This document shows positions 1-6,899 of a stretch of DNA of 64,000 nt, piece after piece. Position numbers and translations under genes: made by a program. Source of the DNA: Mageeibacillus sp. UBA4314 (GTDB lineage: Bacteria; Bacillota; Clostridia; Saccharofermentanales; Saccharofermentanaceae); NCBI GenBank assembly GCA_002394605.1, contig DGUI01000027.1, positions 245 to 64,244 of the forward strand, in the 5' to 3' direction. Under the pieces are notes generated by a model. That model was given only the letters and a program-made list of their open reading frames with translations, had not been told where the DNA came from and did no database searches. The first letter of the stretch is position 1. Every line of letters begins with the position of its first letter.

Positions 1-863
1 TCCTGCTTCTCGAACTGGTGGATCCTGTATACGCCTCTCTCTTCGATGCCGTGAGCGCCGACTTCCTTGCGGAAGCAGGGTGAGTAGCTCGTAAGCGTCT
101 GGGGGAGTTCTGATTCCTCGAGCTGTGCCCCGATGAACTTACCGATCATGGAATGCTCTGATGTACCGATGAGATAGAGGTCTTCACCCTCGATCTTATA
201 CATCATGTTCTCCATCTCAGAAAAACTCATAACTCCGTCAACGACGCTGGAACGGATCATGTAAGGCGGGATATAGTATGTGAAGCCGCGGTCGATCATG
301 AAATCCCTTGCGTAGTTCAGGCATGCGGAATGCAGTCTTGCAATGTCACCCTTGAGATAGTAGAAACCGTTGCCGCTCGTATTACGTGCGCTGTCAAGGT
401 CGATGCCGTTCAGCTTCTCCATTATGTCGACATGGTAAGGGATCTCAAAATCAGGTACTACGGGTTCACCGAACCTCTCGATCTCAACGTTCTCGGAATC
501 ATCCTTACCGATCGGTACTGAAGGATCGATGATATTGGGGATAACGAGCATGATCTTCCTGATAGACCCGGAAAGTTCTTCTTCCTTTGCAGAGAGGGAT
601 TCGAGCTCATCCTGCATTGCCTTGACCTCAGCTTTCGCTGCTTCAGCCTCATCCTTCTTGCCCTGAGACATGAAGAAACCGATCTGCTTGGAGATCTTGT
701 TGCGCTGTGACCTCAGGTATTCAGCTCTCGTCTTGCATTCTCTGTAATCCTTATCCAGTGCAATGACTTCGTCGACAAGGGGAAGCTTGTCATCCTGGAA
801 CTTCTTCTTTATGTTCTCGCGGACGATATCGGGATCAGTCCTTAAAAGCTTTATGTCTATCAT
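1..863 (-). CDS. serS: seryl-tRNA synthetase, partial (C-terminus beyond the window)
   Basis: Charges tRNA-Ser with serine in the cytosol. The ATG at 863 follows a GGAGG site. Residues 1-287 are present: an N-terminal helical hairpin (about residues 30-110, rich in Lys/Glu/Gln) that in the family grips the tRNA long arm, then the start of the class II aminoacyl-tRNA synthetase core. Motif 2 is visible at the window edge (PCFRKEVGAHG followed by RIHQFEK). The common Bacillus form of this motif reads FRSEAGSAG, so this enzyme is the other SerRS variant. No T-box fits in the short upstream gap, which holds a plain promoter. The identity is secure; the missing part is motif 3. Confidence 0.95.
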   Translation of the reverse strand, partial: MIDIKLLRTDPDIVRENIKKKFQDDKLPLVDEVIALDKDYRECKTRAEYLRSQRNKISKQIGFFMSQGKKDEAEAAKAEVKAMQDELESLSAKEEELSGSIRKIMLVIPNIIDPSVPIGKDDSENVEIERFGEPVVPDFEIPYHVDIMEKLNGIDLDSARNTSGNGFYYLKGDIARLHSACLNYARDFMIDRGFTYYIPPYMIRSSVVDGVMSFSEMENMMYKIEGEDLYLIGTSEHSMIGKFIGAQLEESELPQTLTSYSPCFRKEVGAHGIEERGVYRIHQFEKQ

Positions 864-892
864 AAAATGCCTCCGTGTAATGAATCATATCT

Positions 893-921
893 ATTCTATT
901 ATTAACCCAATATTTATTCAA
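893..921 (-). promoter_or_regulatory. serS promoter
   Basis: On the minus strand TTGAAT (916-921) and TAGAAT (893-898) are separated by 17 bases, and the start codon lies 30 bases downstream. No leader structure is visible. Confidence 0.6.
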
Positions 922-975
922 CATATGTTAAAATTAAAAATAAGAAATAAGTTTGGAAGTTGAGGCTTTGACCTG

Positions 976-1389
976 ATGATCATAAGGAATTGTGCCGGCG
1001 GTCTTGTGTTTTGCGGAGATATGATACTTCTAATCCGCAATGATAAGCACGAGTGGAGTTTTCCCAAGGGAGTGGTACCCCAGGGAAGCAGTGCCAAAGC
1101 GACTGCGATATCGAGGATCGCAGCCGAGACCGGTGTTGCGGCAAACATATTGTCTCCGGCAGGCAAGACGAATTATGAGTTCTATTCGATCACGAGGATG
1201 AAGCCTGTCCACAATAACATTTCGTGGTTTGTCATGGAGGCAGCAGAACCTGAGACTGTTCCGGACATGGAACTGGGTATCATGGAGAGCAGATTTGTTC
1301 CCGTGGAGGAGGCCCTCGATCTGATCACATACAGCCAGGACAAGTCGCTCCTGATGACTGCCTTCCAGAAGTACAAGGAGTTATCCTGA
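976..1389 (+). CDS. Nudix-fold hydrolase with degenerate Nudix box
   Basis: A 137-residue protein opening with RNCAGGLVF, then EWSFPKG and a region ending AAETGV, which is the order of strands and helix in a Nudix (MutT) domain. The canonical box is G-x5-E-x7-REUxEExGU. Here the first Glu is Ser, the Arg-Glu pair is Ser-Arg, and only the last catalytic Glu remains. As I recall, clostridial relatives with the RNCAGG start share this loosened box, so it may be a family trait and not decay. The substrate is unknown; a nucleoside-diphosphate-linked compound would be expected. It is followed after one base by the YigZ-like gene, so the two are probably co-transcribed. Confidence 0.8.
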   Translation: MIIRNCAGGLVFCGDMILLIRNDKHEWSFPKGVVPQGSSAKATAISRIAAETGVAANILSPAGKTNYEFYSITRMKPVHNNISWFVMEAAEPETVPDMELGIMESRFVPVEEALDLITYSQDKSLLMTAFQKYKELS

Positions 1390-1390
1390 T

Positions 1391-2029
1391 TTGAGCAAGG
1401 TCATCTCATTATCGGGATCCGGTGATTCCAGGATAGAGGTAAAGCAATCTGTTTTTATCGGCAGGGCTGTTCATGTTGAGACAGCCGAGGAAGCAAATCT
1501 CTTTGTTAAGAGCGAGAGGGAGAGATACCCTGATGCAAGGCATACTGTATATGCCTGGAAGATATCGGGAGATACCAACATGCAGAAATACAGCGACGAC
1601 GGTGAGCCTTCCGGCACGGCAGGCATGCCTGTTCTCTCGCTTCTCGAGCATAATGACATAACCAATGCCGCGGTCGCTGTGACCAGGTATTTCGGAGGGA
1701 TCCTGCTGGGAAAGGGCGGGCTTGTGAAAGCATATACGGATTGTGCCAAGGCGGCGCTTAATGATGCCGTCCCGGCGGAGTTTACGGACGGTGAACTGAC
1801 CAGGGCCACAGTAAGTTATTCATTGTCGGATAAGGTGCTGTTTGAGCTGAAGAAGATGCAGTGTGAGATAACAGGCTCGGAATATGCGGAAGACGTGAGG
1901 TTTACTTTCGCAGCGTCTGATGAGGAGAGTGAGAGGATCAGGGATATGCTGACCGATCTGACCGGCGGGAACGTTGTTTTTTCCAAGGCCGGGAGGAAGC
2001 TTATCAGGGGACGAGAGCTATTGCTTTGA
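1391..2029 (+). CDS. YigZ / IMPACT family protein
   Basis: A 212-residue protein with a TTG start one base after the Nudix stop codon. The N-terminal half carries the hallmarks of the UPF0029/IMPACT fold: KQSVFIGRA near residue 20, ARHTVYAWK near 50, SDDGEPSGTAGMP near 70 and AVTRYFGGILLGKGGLVKAY near 95-115. A C-terminal DUF1949-like ferredoxin domain (residues 135-205) follows. Eukaryotic IMPACT modulates the Gcn2 stress kinase; the bacterial members have no settled function. The family call is firm; no function can be assigned. Confidence 0.92.
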   Translation: MSKVISLSGSGDSRIEVKQSVFIGRAVHVETAEEANLFVKSERERYPDARHTVYAWKISGDTNMQKYSDDGEPSGTAGMPVLSLLEHNDITNAAVAVTRYFGGILLGKGGLVKAYTDCAKAALNDAVPAEFTDGELTRATVSYSLSDKVLFELKKMQCEITGSEYAEDVRFTFAASDEESERIRDMLTDLTGGNVVFSKAGRKLIRGRELLL

Positions 2030-2117
2030 TTTTGTTGGATTTTTGATTTAGTTTTGCCTAAATTAAAGCGCGAAACTGATATATTATGAGTGCAGATATT
2101 CAAGAGAGGTGATTCTA

Positions 2118-3497
2118 ATGTCAGAAAACAATGAAGACAGGAAACTAATGGCGGCCTACAGGCGTAATCTGGTCATAGTGTTCGTTATGGCTGTTCTTTT
2201 GGCAGGAAGTATTATTTTCTCAGCTCTGCAGACTGTTTACATTTACAGACTGAATACGGGTAAGACCGGTTTGCTGGATTATACATCCGGTGAGAGTACA
2301 GAAGAAGGAGAAGGCGGAAGTGTTCATTCGCTGAGCAGTTCATCAGAAGATCTTCCCGAGCCCTGGTTCTCTCTGGAGGATGCAGCCGGCGCGACTAATA
2401 CCGGCAAACAGAGGCTTTCCGTAACAGACATCGTAGATAAGGTCAGTCCTGCGACCGTGTCACTCTACATCAGAGGCAAGGTCAACGGAGCAACAAGGAA
2501 TATCTCTTCAGGTTCAGCATTCATCATTTCTGAAGACGGGTATGCGGTAACTAATGCACACGTTGTATCGTCAGTGGCAACAGGGGATCAGGACTATGAA
2601 CTCTGTGCTTCGATCCACGGAAACAAAGAACTGATCCAGTGCGAGGTTGTAGGCATTGATACACAGACTGACTGTGCTGTCATCAAGCTTAAGGAAGGCA
2701 GGAAATATGATCATGTGACCCTCGGCAATTCTTCCGATCTCCGTGTAGGTGAGCTTGCAGTTGCCATCGGCAATGCGCTCGGTACGCTTGACGGAACTGT
2801 TACTGTCGGAGTCATCTCATCACTTGACCGTACGATCTCACACGAACAGTACAGGCTGCCCGTTATCCAGACAGATGCTGCCATCAACAGTGGCAACAGC
2901 GGAGGAGCATTGATCAACTCTTTCGGTGAGGTTATCGGGATCACAAACGCCAAGATGGTCGTAAACCAGTCTGAAGGTCTGGGATTTGCGATACCGATCG
3001 ATACCGTCAAGCCGGTCATCGAATCGCTCATCAATTACGGTAAGGTAGTTAACAGGGCATATCTTGGCGTAACTGTCGCACAGGTGGAAGAGGATTCATA
3101 TTACGGATCTGTCCCGGGTGTATACGTATATGAATATGTGAAGGACGGACCTGCCGATAAGGCCGGACTCAGGAATGGCGACAGGATCATAAAGATGGAC
3201 GGTATTGCAATTAATGAAACTGATGATATCATTGTAATACGTGACAAACACAAGGTAGGCGATACCATAGAGTTTGAGATCGAGCGTGACGGCAAGCAGA
3301 TGAAGATCGAACTTGTGGTCGGTGACGGCTCAGAATATGAAGGGAACTCTACTGTTTCGTCACAGCCCGATGATCCGGGAAGCACAGCTCCTTCAGGACG
3401 CACAGATCCTACTGATCCATCCGGAAGCACGGATCCGTCCGGTTCCGGCGAAGACGGAGATGACTTCATTCCTGATGTATTCGGTGCAAAAAAATAA
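2118..3497 (+). CDS. htrA: HtrA/DegP-like membrane-anchored serine protease
   Basis: An S1C protease for quality control of exported proteins. I place the start at the ATG at 2118, 5 bases after GAGAGGTG, and not at the in-frame GTG that overlaps that site. The 459-residue product has a cytosolic N-terminus, one transmembrane helix (about 18-40), an acidic Ser/Glu linker, and a trypsin-fold domain. The catalytic triad reads as His148 (TNAHVV), Asp185 (TQTDCAV) and Ser261 (GNSGGA). One PDZ domain covers about 305-400, ending in a Pro/Ser/Thr/Asp/Gly tail with GSTDPSG-like repeats. The topology resembles Bacillus HtrA/HtrB. A tiny membrane peptide gene follows after 21 bases. Confidence 0.95.
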   Translation: MSENNEDRKLMAAYRRNLVIVFVMAVLLAGSIIFSALQTVYIYRLNTGKTGLLDYTSGESTEEGEGGSVHSLSSSSEDLPEPWFSLEDAAGATNTGKQRLSVTDIVDKVSPATVSLYIRGKVNGATRNISSGSAFIISEDGYAVTNAHVVSSVATGDQDYELCASIHGNKELIQCEVVGIDTQTDCAVIKLKEGRKYDHVTLGNSSDLRVGELAVAIGNALGTLDGTVTVGVISSLDRTISHEQYRLPVIQTDAAINSGNSGGALINSFGEVIGITNAKMVVNQSEGLGFAIPIDTVKPVIESLINYGKVVNRAYLGVTVAQVEEDSYYGSVPGVYVYEYVKDGPADKAGLRNGDRIIKMDGIAINETDDIIVIRDKHKVGDTIEFEIERDGKQMKIELVVGDGSEYEGNSTVSSQPDDPGSTAPSGRTDPTDPSGSTDPSGSGEDGDDFIPDVFGAKK

Positions 3498-3518
3498 ATC
3501 GATCGGAAGGACATTAAG

Positions 3519-3626
3519 ATGGCCAAAAGCAATCAGAACAGAGGAGTGAAGATAGTAGCGATCATATTAGTGGTAGCAATGCTGGTATCCTTTGGAGCAT
3601 CACTTATCCTGGCAATAATGTCCTAA
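3519..3626 (+). CDS. 35-residue single-pass membrane peptide
   Basis: An ATG preceded by GGAAGG (8-base spacing) opens a 35-codon frame: MAKSNQNRGVK, a hydrophobic stretch of about 22 residues, and a short end. The layout (basic N-terminus, one helix, almost nothing after it) matches small Firmicutes peptides such as Prli42 or DUF4044, which tether or modulate stress complexes. That likeness is by architecture only. It lies 21 bases after htrA on the same strand, so it may be translated from the protease mRNA. Its TAA overlaps the stop codon of the converging phosphatase gene. Confidence 0.65.
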   Translation: MAKSNQNRGVKIVAIILVVAMLVSFGASLILAIMS

Positions 3627-4261
3627 GAAGAACAACTGCCGTTGAACATAATGATTCTATCCTTCGCGGAAGGATAATCCGAATTTATCTTGAAGAGCTT
3701 AGCTTGTTCGATAAACGGTGTGGAGCGGAGTTCAGATACGGGGGAACCCGTGACGGCGTTAATGATAGATTGAATGATTATAGCATGCGTAATAAGAATG
3801 ACAGGACCGCAGGACGCGGTCCTGTTCTTTTCTTCGAGAAACTTAAGGATCTGTTCTGCGCGTCTTCGCGTATCGTGGAATGTCTCACCGCCCGCAACAG
3901 GAGTGAACTTATCAGGGTGGTGCTTGAAGTTGTCATAAGTCTCCGGCCACCTTGTCTTGCAGTCCTCGGCATACATTCCTTCCCATGCCCCGAGATCCAT
4001 CTCCTTGAGCATATCCGTCACTGTGAAAGGGCACATGACATGACCGTCATCATCCGACAATGCGATGTAAGCCGTCTGAAGCGCCCTGGGAAGCGGACTG
4101 ACATAGCAGGCCTCAAACTTTACTCCCAGATCCCTGATGCTCTTGCGGAGCTCATAGCAGCCCCTGATCCCGTCATCAGTAAGGGGCGAATTCATTCGCC
4201 CCTGCATCTTAAGTTCCGTATTCCAAACCGTTCTGCCGTGCCTGGCGAGGTATAGCTCCAT
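3623..4261 (-). CDS. histidine phosphatase family protein
   Basis: A 212-residue member of the phosphoglycerate mutase-like (branch 1) superfamily. The start is placed at 4261, where the protein begins MELYLARHGRT; a longer in-frame extension would run into the foldase gene and has no homology look. The catalytic His sits in the LxRHGRT motif at residue 7, and the second active-site His in LITHAII near residue 155. EMDLGAWEG near residue 83 supplies the acid residue typical of CobC/GpmB-like phosphatases. It begins one base after the foldase stop, so it is the last gene of a three-gene minus-strand operon. Its substrate (sugar phosphate, nucleotide or cobamide intermediate) cannot be read from the sequence. 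Confidence 0.9.
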   Translation of the reverse strand: MELYLARHGRTVWNTELKMQGRMNSPLTDDGIRGCYELRKSIRDLGVKFEACYVSPLPRALQTAYIALSDDDGHVMCPFTVTDMLKEMDLGAWEGMYAEDCKTRWPETYDNFKHHPDKFTPVAGGETFHDTRRRAEQILKFLEEKNRTASCGPVILITHAIIIQSIINAVTGSPVSELRSTPFIEQAKLFKINSDYPSAKDRIIMFNGSCSS

Positions 4262-4262
4262 A

Positions 4263-5897
4263 TTACGGCACGTCCCTGATGGATGTGAGTCCGTTCTCGT
4301 CAAACTCGTATGTGTACTCCGCACACTTCTCATCAAGGAATGCACGGTAGTTATTCATCCTTACAAAACTGTTGACCCTGTCATACCACTCCGGATTAGG
4401 TGATTCAGATGCAAAGTAGAGTACATAGAAATCACCGTCCATCTCAAAGATGGTCTTGTTGCCCGGAGTCCTGTTGTCGTCGAAGATCCATGAAGAGAAC
4501 TCCTCGCTGTACTGCTCGGGATAAGTCATCTGGCTGTGCGTTACAACGAGTCTTCCTTCAAGGACTTCGCTGTTGTACTTATTCTCGATCTCGGAGAAGC
4601 TGTCAGCATCCGTAACCGTCTCGTAGATCTCCTGTGCAAGTGACTGTGCCTGTGAGATGTTCGTGTTGCCGCTCTCGTCCTTTACAGAAGAGATGTGAGC
4701 GATATGCACGTCTCTTAAGTGAATGGACAGCTTCTGGCGCTGTACGAAAACAAGGATTACGGGGAATCCGTCGCTGTCGGTGAAGATGGTTGCATCACCG
4801 GGGCGTCTGTCTACGCCGAACAGCCAGTTGCGGAAATCCGAATGAGTGAAATCACCATATCTGCAGTTGGATACCAGAGTCGAATCCGGCTGCTCGAGAG
4901 TGGCCTTGGCAGCACCTGAGAAGTACTTGGCTGCGCAGCTCTCGAACTTGGAAGGATCATCTGCCATCTCGTCGATGATCTGCTGTGCATGGAGGTTGGC
5001 AGTCTCTACATAAGCCTGCTCACGCTGCTCATAAGCGATCCTTAAGATCTTGTAATCAACGAAGTCATATGTATTCTTGTCATTCTCATAAGCTTCTTCT
5101 GCCTGCTGGTCAGTAGCGGACAGTTCCTCAAGCTTGGCTCCGTCACCATAGTCGTCCGTGAAATACATCTTTGCCAGGAAGTTCAGGGCAGTCTGCTCGC
5201 TGACCTGGTTGCCGTAAACTCCCTTGATATATGTATCAAGAGATACGCCCAGAGTGTCGGCCTGTGACTTGAGCCAGGAAATATACGCCTCTGCACGCTC
5301 GAAATGCCTGTTCTCGATATCAAGCCCCTTGGATACGGCATCATCGTACAGGATCTCGATGGACTGGAGACGCTGTGCCGTGTAGTCAAGGAAATAGTCC
5401 CTGTATGTGCTGTATTTCTCATCGTCCATGTAAGGGGAGGAGAGGAGGTTGGGGGTATCGGCTGCAAACAGGTCGACACCTTCCTCGATCATCGTATAGT
5501 GATACATAAAGCTGAAGTCAGCACTGCTGATCTTCTTGCCGTGGATGCTCAGAGGGCTGATGATAGAGTCCTTGCCTCCGACATTGTGGAAGATGGATGC
5601 TGCCACAGCGAGGAGCACTACGATCACGCCAAGGATAACGAGCATGAGGCCTGATGACTTGGAAGGAGTCTTCCCGGCCGTCTCAGTCCCGTCTGAATCG
5701 AGTGTTATGTTGACTTCTTCCCTGGAATTATCCTCGGGAGCAGCTTCTTCTGCCACCTCAAGTTCGTCCGCAGGCTCAGAAGTCACGTCGACTTCAGATG
5801 CGGCCTTTGCGGCCACGGACATCTCTTTATTCTCGGTTGTCTCTGTTATCTCTTTTATCTCTGCTGTCTCGTTCTTGTCGTTCTTACTCTTTTTCAC
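4263..5897 (-). CDS. membrane-anchored SurA/PrsA-like foldase
   Basis: A 544-residue protein with a GTG start after AGGAGATG. Residues 1-85 are an acidic, Glu/Thr/Ala-rich cytosolic segment. One transmembrane helix follows at about 82-104. The extracytoplasmic part resembles a SurA_N-type chaperone region (about 120-270), then a parvulin-like segment around residues 390-500 (RDVHIAHISSV, long helix, ending FYVLYFA). By analogy with PrsA it would assist folding of secreted proteins outside the membrane. Isomerase activity is not certain, since parvulin active-site residues cannot be aligned by eye. It is flanked in the operon by diacylglycerol kinase and the histidine phosphatase. Confidence 0.75.
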   Translation of the reverse strand: MKKSKNDKNETAEIKEITETTENKEMSVAAKAASEVDVTSEPADELEVAEEAAPEDNSREEVNITLDSDGTETAGKTPSKSSGLMLVILGVIVVLLAVAASIFHNVGGKDSIISPLSIHGKKISSADFSFMYHYTMIEEGVDLFAADTPNLLSSPYMDDEKYSTYRDYFLDYTAQRLQSIEILYDDAVSKGLDIENRHFERAEAYISWLKSQADTLGVSLDTYIKGVYGNQVSEQTALNFLAKMYFTDDYGDGAKLEELSATDQQAEEAYENDKNTYDFVDYKILRIAYEQREQAYVETANLHAQQIIDEMADDPSKFESCAAKYFSGAAKATLEQPDSTLVSNCRYGDFTHSDFRNWLFGVDRRPGDATIFTDSDGFPVILVFVQRQKLSIHLRDVHIAHISSVKDESGNTNISQAQSLAQEIYETVTDADSFSEIENKYNSEVLEGRLVVTHSQMTYPEQYSEEFSSWIFDDNRTPGNKTIFEMDGDFYVLYFASESPNPEWYDRVNSFVRMNNYRAFLDEKCAEYTYEFDENGLTSIRDVP

Positions 5898-5899
5898 TT

Positions 5900-6817
5900 C
5901 TACATCTCCTCTTCTTTAGGAACTATGAGATTTATGCACTGCTTTATGCATTCGATCGTTGTCGGCAGGGATGGTCCGCGCTCGCCGTCAAGATCGAGCA
6001 CGATCTCAGGGTGTTTCTTCCTTGTCTCGATATGTATCTTATCGGACTGGAAATAGATGACTTTCTTGCTGTCAAGGTGATCGCCCACCATGAGCTTGCC
6101 CATGAGAGGGAAGATGTCGGTAGGTTCGACCTTCTTTACGATAAGCATGTCAAGGACCCCGTCCTCGATGTCAGCAAGTGACATGAGTTTGCGGAATCCT
6201 CCGACGCTCCTCGTGTTGGATACAAAGAACATGAGTGCATCGACATCGATGACCTCACCGTCGTGCTTTATGCGCAGGGGGATCGTATTCTTGATGGAGG
6301 ACAGATCCTTGATCGCCGACAGCCAGTATGCGACAGGACCTATTGCAGTCTTCAACTCGCTTGATACCGTGTAAGCGACATCCGTGAGCATGCCGGCAGC
6401 TGCCACATTAAGGAAATAGTCGTCGCCGCACTTACCGCAGTCAACGCGTCTGAACTCGGGATCCATCAGCATTCTTGCAAAATCCGAAGGCCCCTGGGGC
6501 AGGTGCATCGTGGTCGCAAAGTCATTGACCGTTCCTGAAGTATATATGGCGAGAGGGATGTCTATGCCTGCCGTGCAGATACCGGAAACTACTTCGTTAA
6601 CGGTACCGTCGCCGCCTACGGCAAGGAGATAGTCATAATCACCGGGTCTTGTGTCCATCGCGAAAGCCTTCGCGTCACCCTTACCTGCAGTATAGTATAT
6701 ATCAGCCCTTGTCACAGCCTGCTGTGATACAAGGTAAGAAAGCATATCCTCGATGCTGATCTTTGCCGTTTCCCTGCCGGAAGAGGGATTTACGATGATT
6801 TTAAGCTTAAGCCCCAT
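5900..6817 (-). CDS. diacylglycerol kinase family lipid kinase
   Basis: A 305-residue kinase of the DagK/YegS/LCB5 superfamily that phosphorylates a lipid alcohol at the inner membrane face. NPSSG (residues 10-14) and GGDGTVNE (68-75) form the nucleotide site. SGTVNDFA near residue 94 matches the family SGTxNDFA motif. The C-terminal half is the beta-sandwich ending in a DLDGERG-like segment that contacts the lipid. In Gram-positives the DgkB branch recycles diacylglycerol made during lipoteichoic acid synthesis. This would fit the surface-glycan genes across the divergent promoter region. It is the first gene of the operon with the foldase and phosphatase. Confidence 0.92.
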   Translation of the reverse strand: MGLKLKIIVNPSSGRETAKISIEDMLSYLVSQQAVTRADIYYTAGKGDAKAFAMDTRPGDYDYLLAVGGDGTVNEVVSGICTAGIDIPLAIYTSGTVNDFATTMHLPQGPSDFARMLMDPEFRRVDCGKCGDDYFLNVAAAGMLTDVAYTVSSELKTAIGPVAYWLSAIKDLSSIKNTIPLRIKHDGEVIDVDALMFFVSNTRSVGGFRKLMSLADIEDGVLDMLIVKKVEPTDIFPLMGKLMVGDHLDSKKVIYFQSDKIHIETRKKHPEIVLDLDGERGPSLPTTIECIKQCINLIVPKEEEM

Positions 6818-6899
6818 AATCTTTCCTTATTGTGATATCATTAGTTTATTTGATTATAACTTTATTTTTATTAAAATCGAAAGGCATTTATATTAATAT

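Noticed and set aside
864..975. T-box leader for serS
   Set aside because: The gap between promoter and start is only about 30 bases, far too short for a T-box with specifier loop and antiterminator.
3704..4255. 183-codon plus-strand frame opposite the histidine phosphatase
   Set aside because: It is antisense to a clear phosphatase with RHG and THA motifs and has no start signal or recognisable domain.
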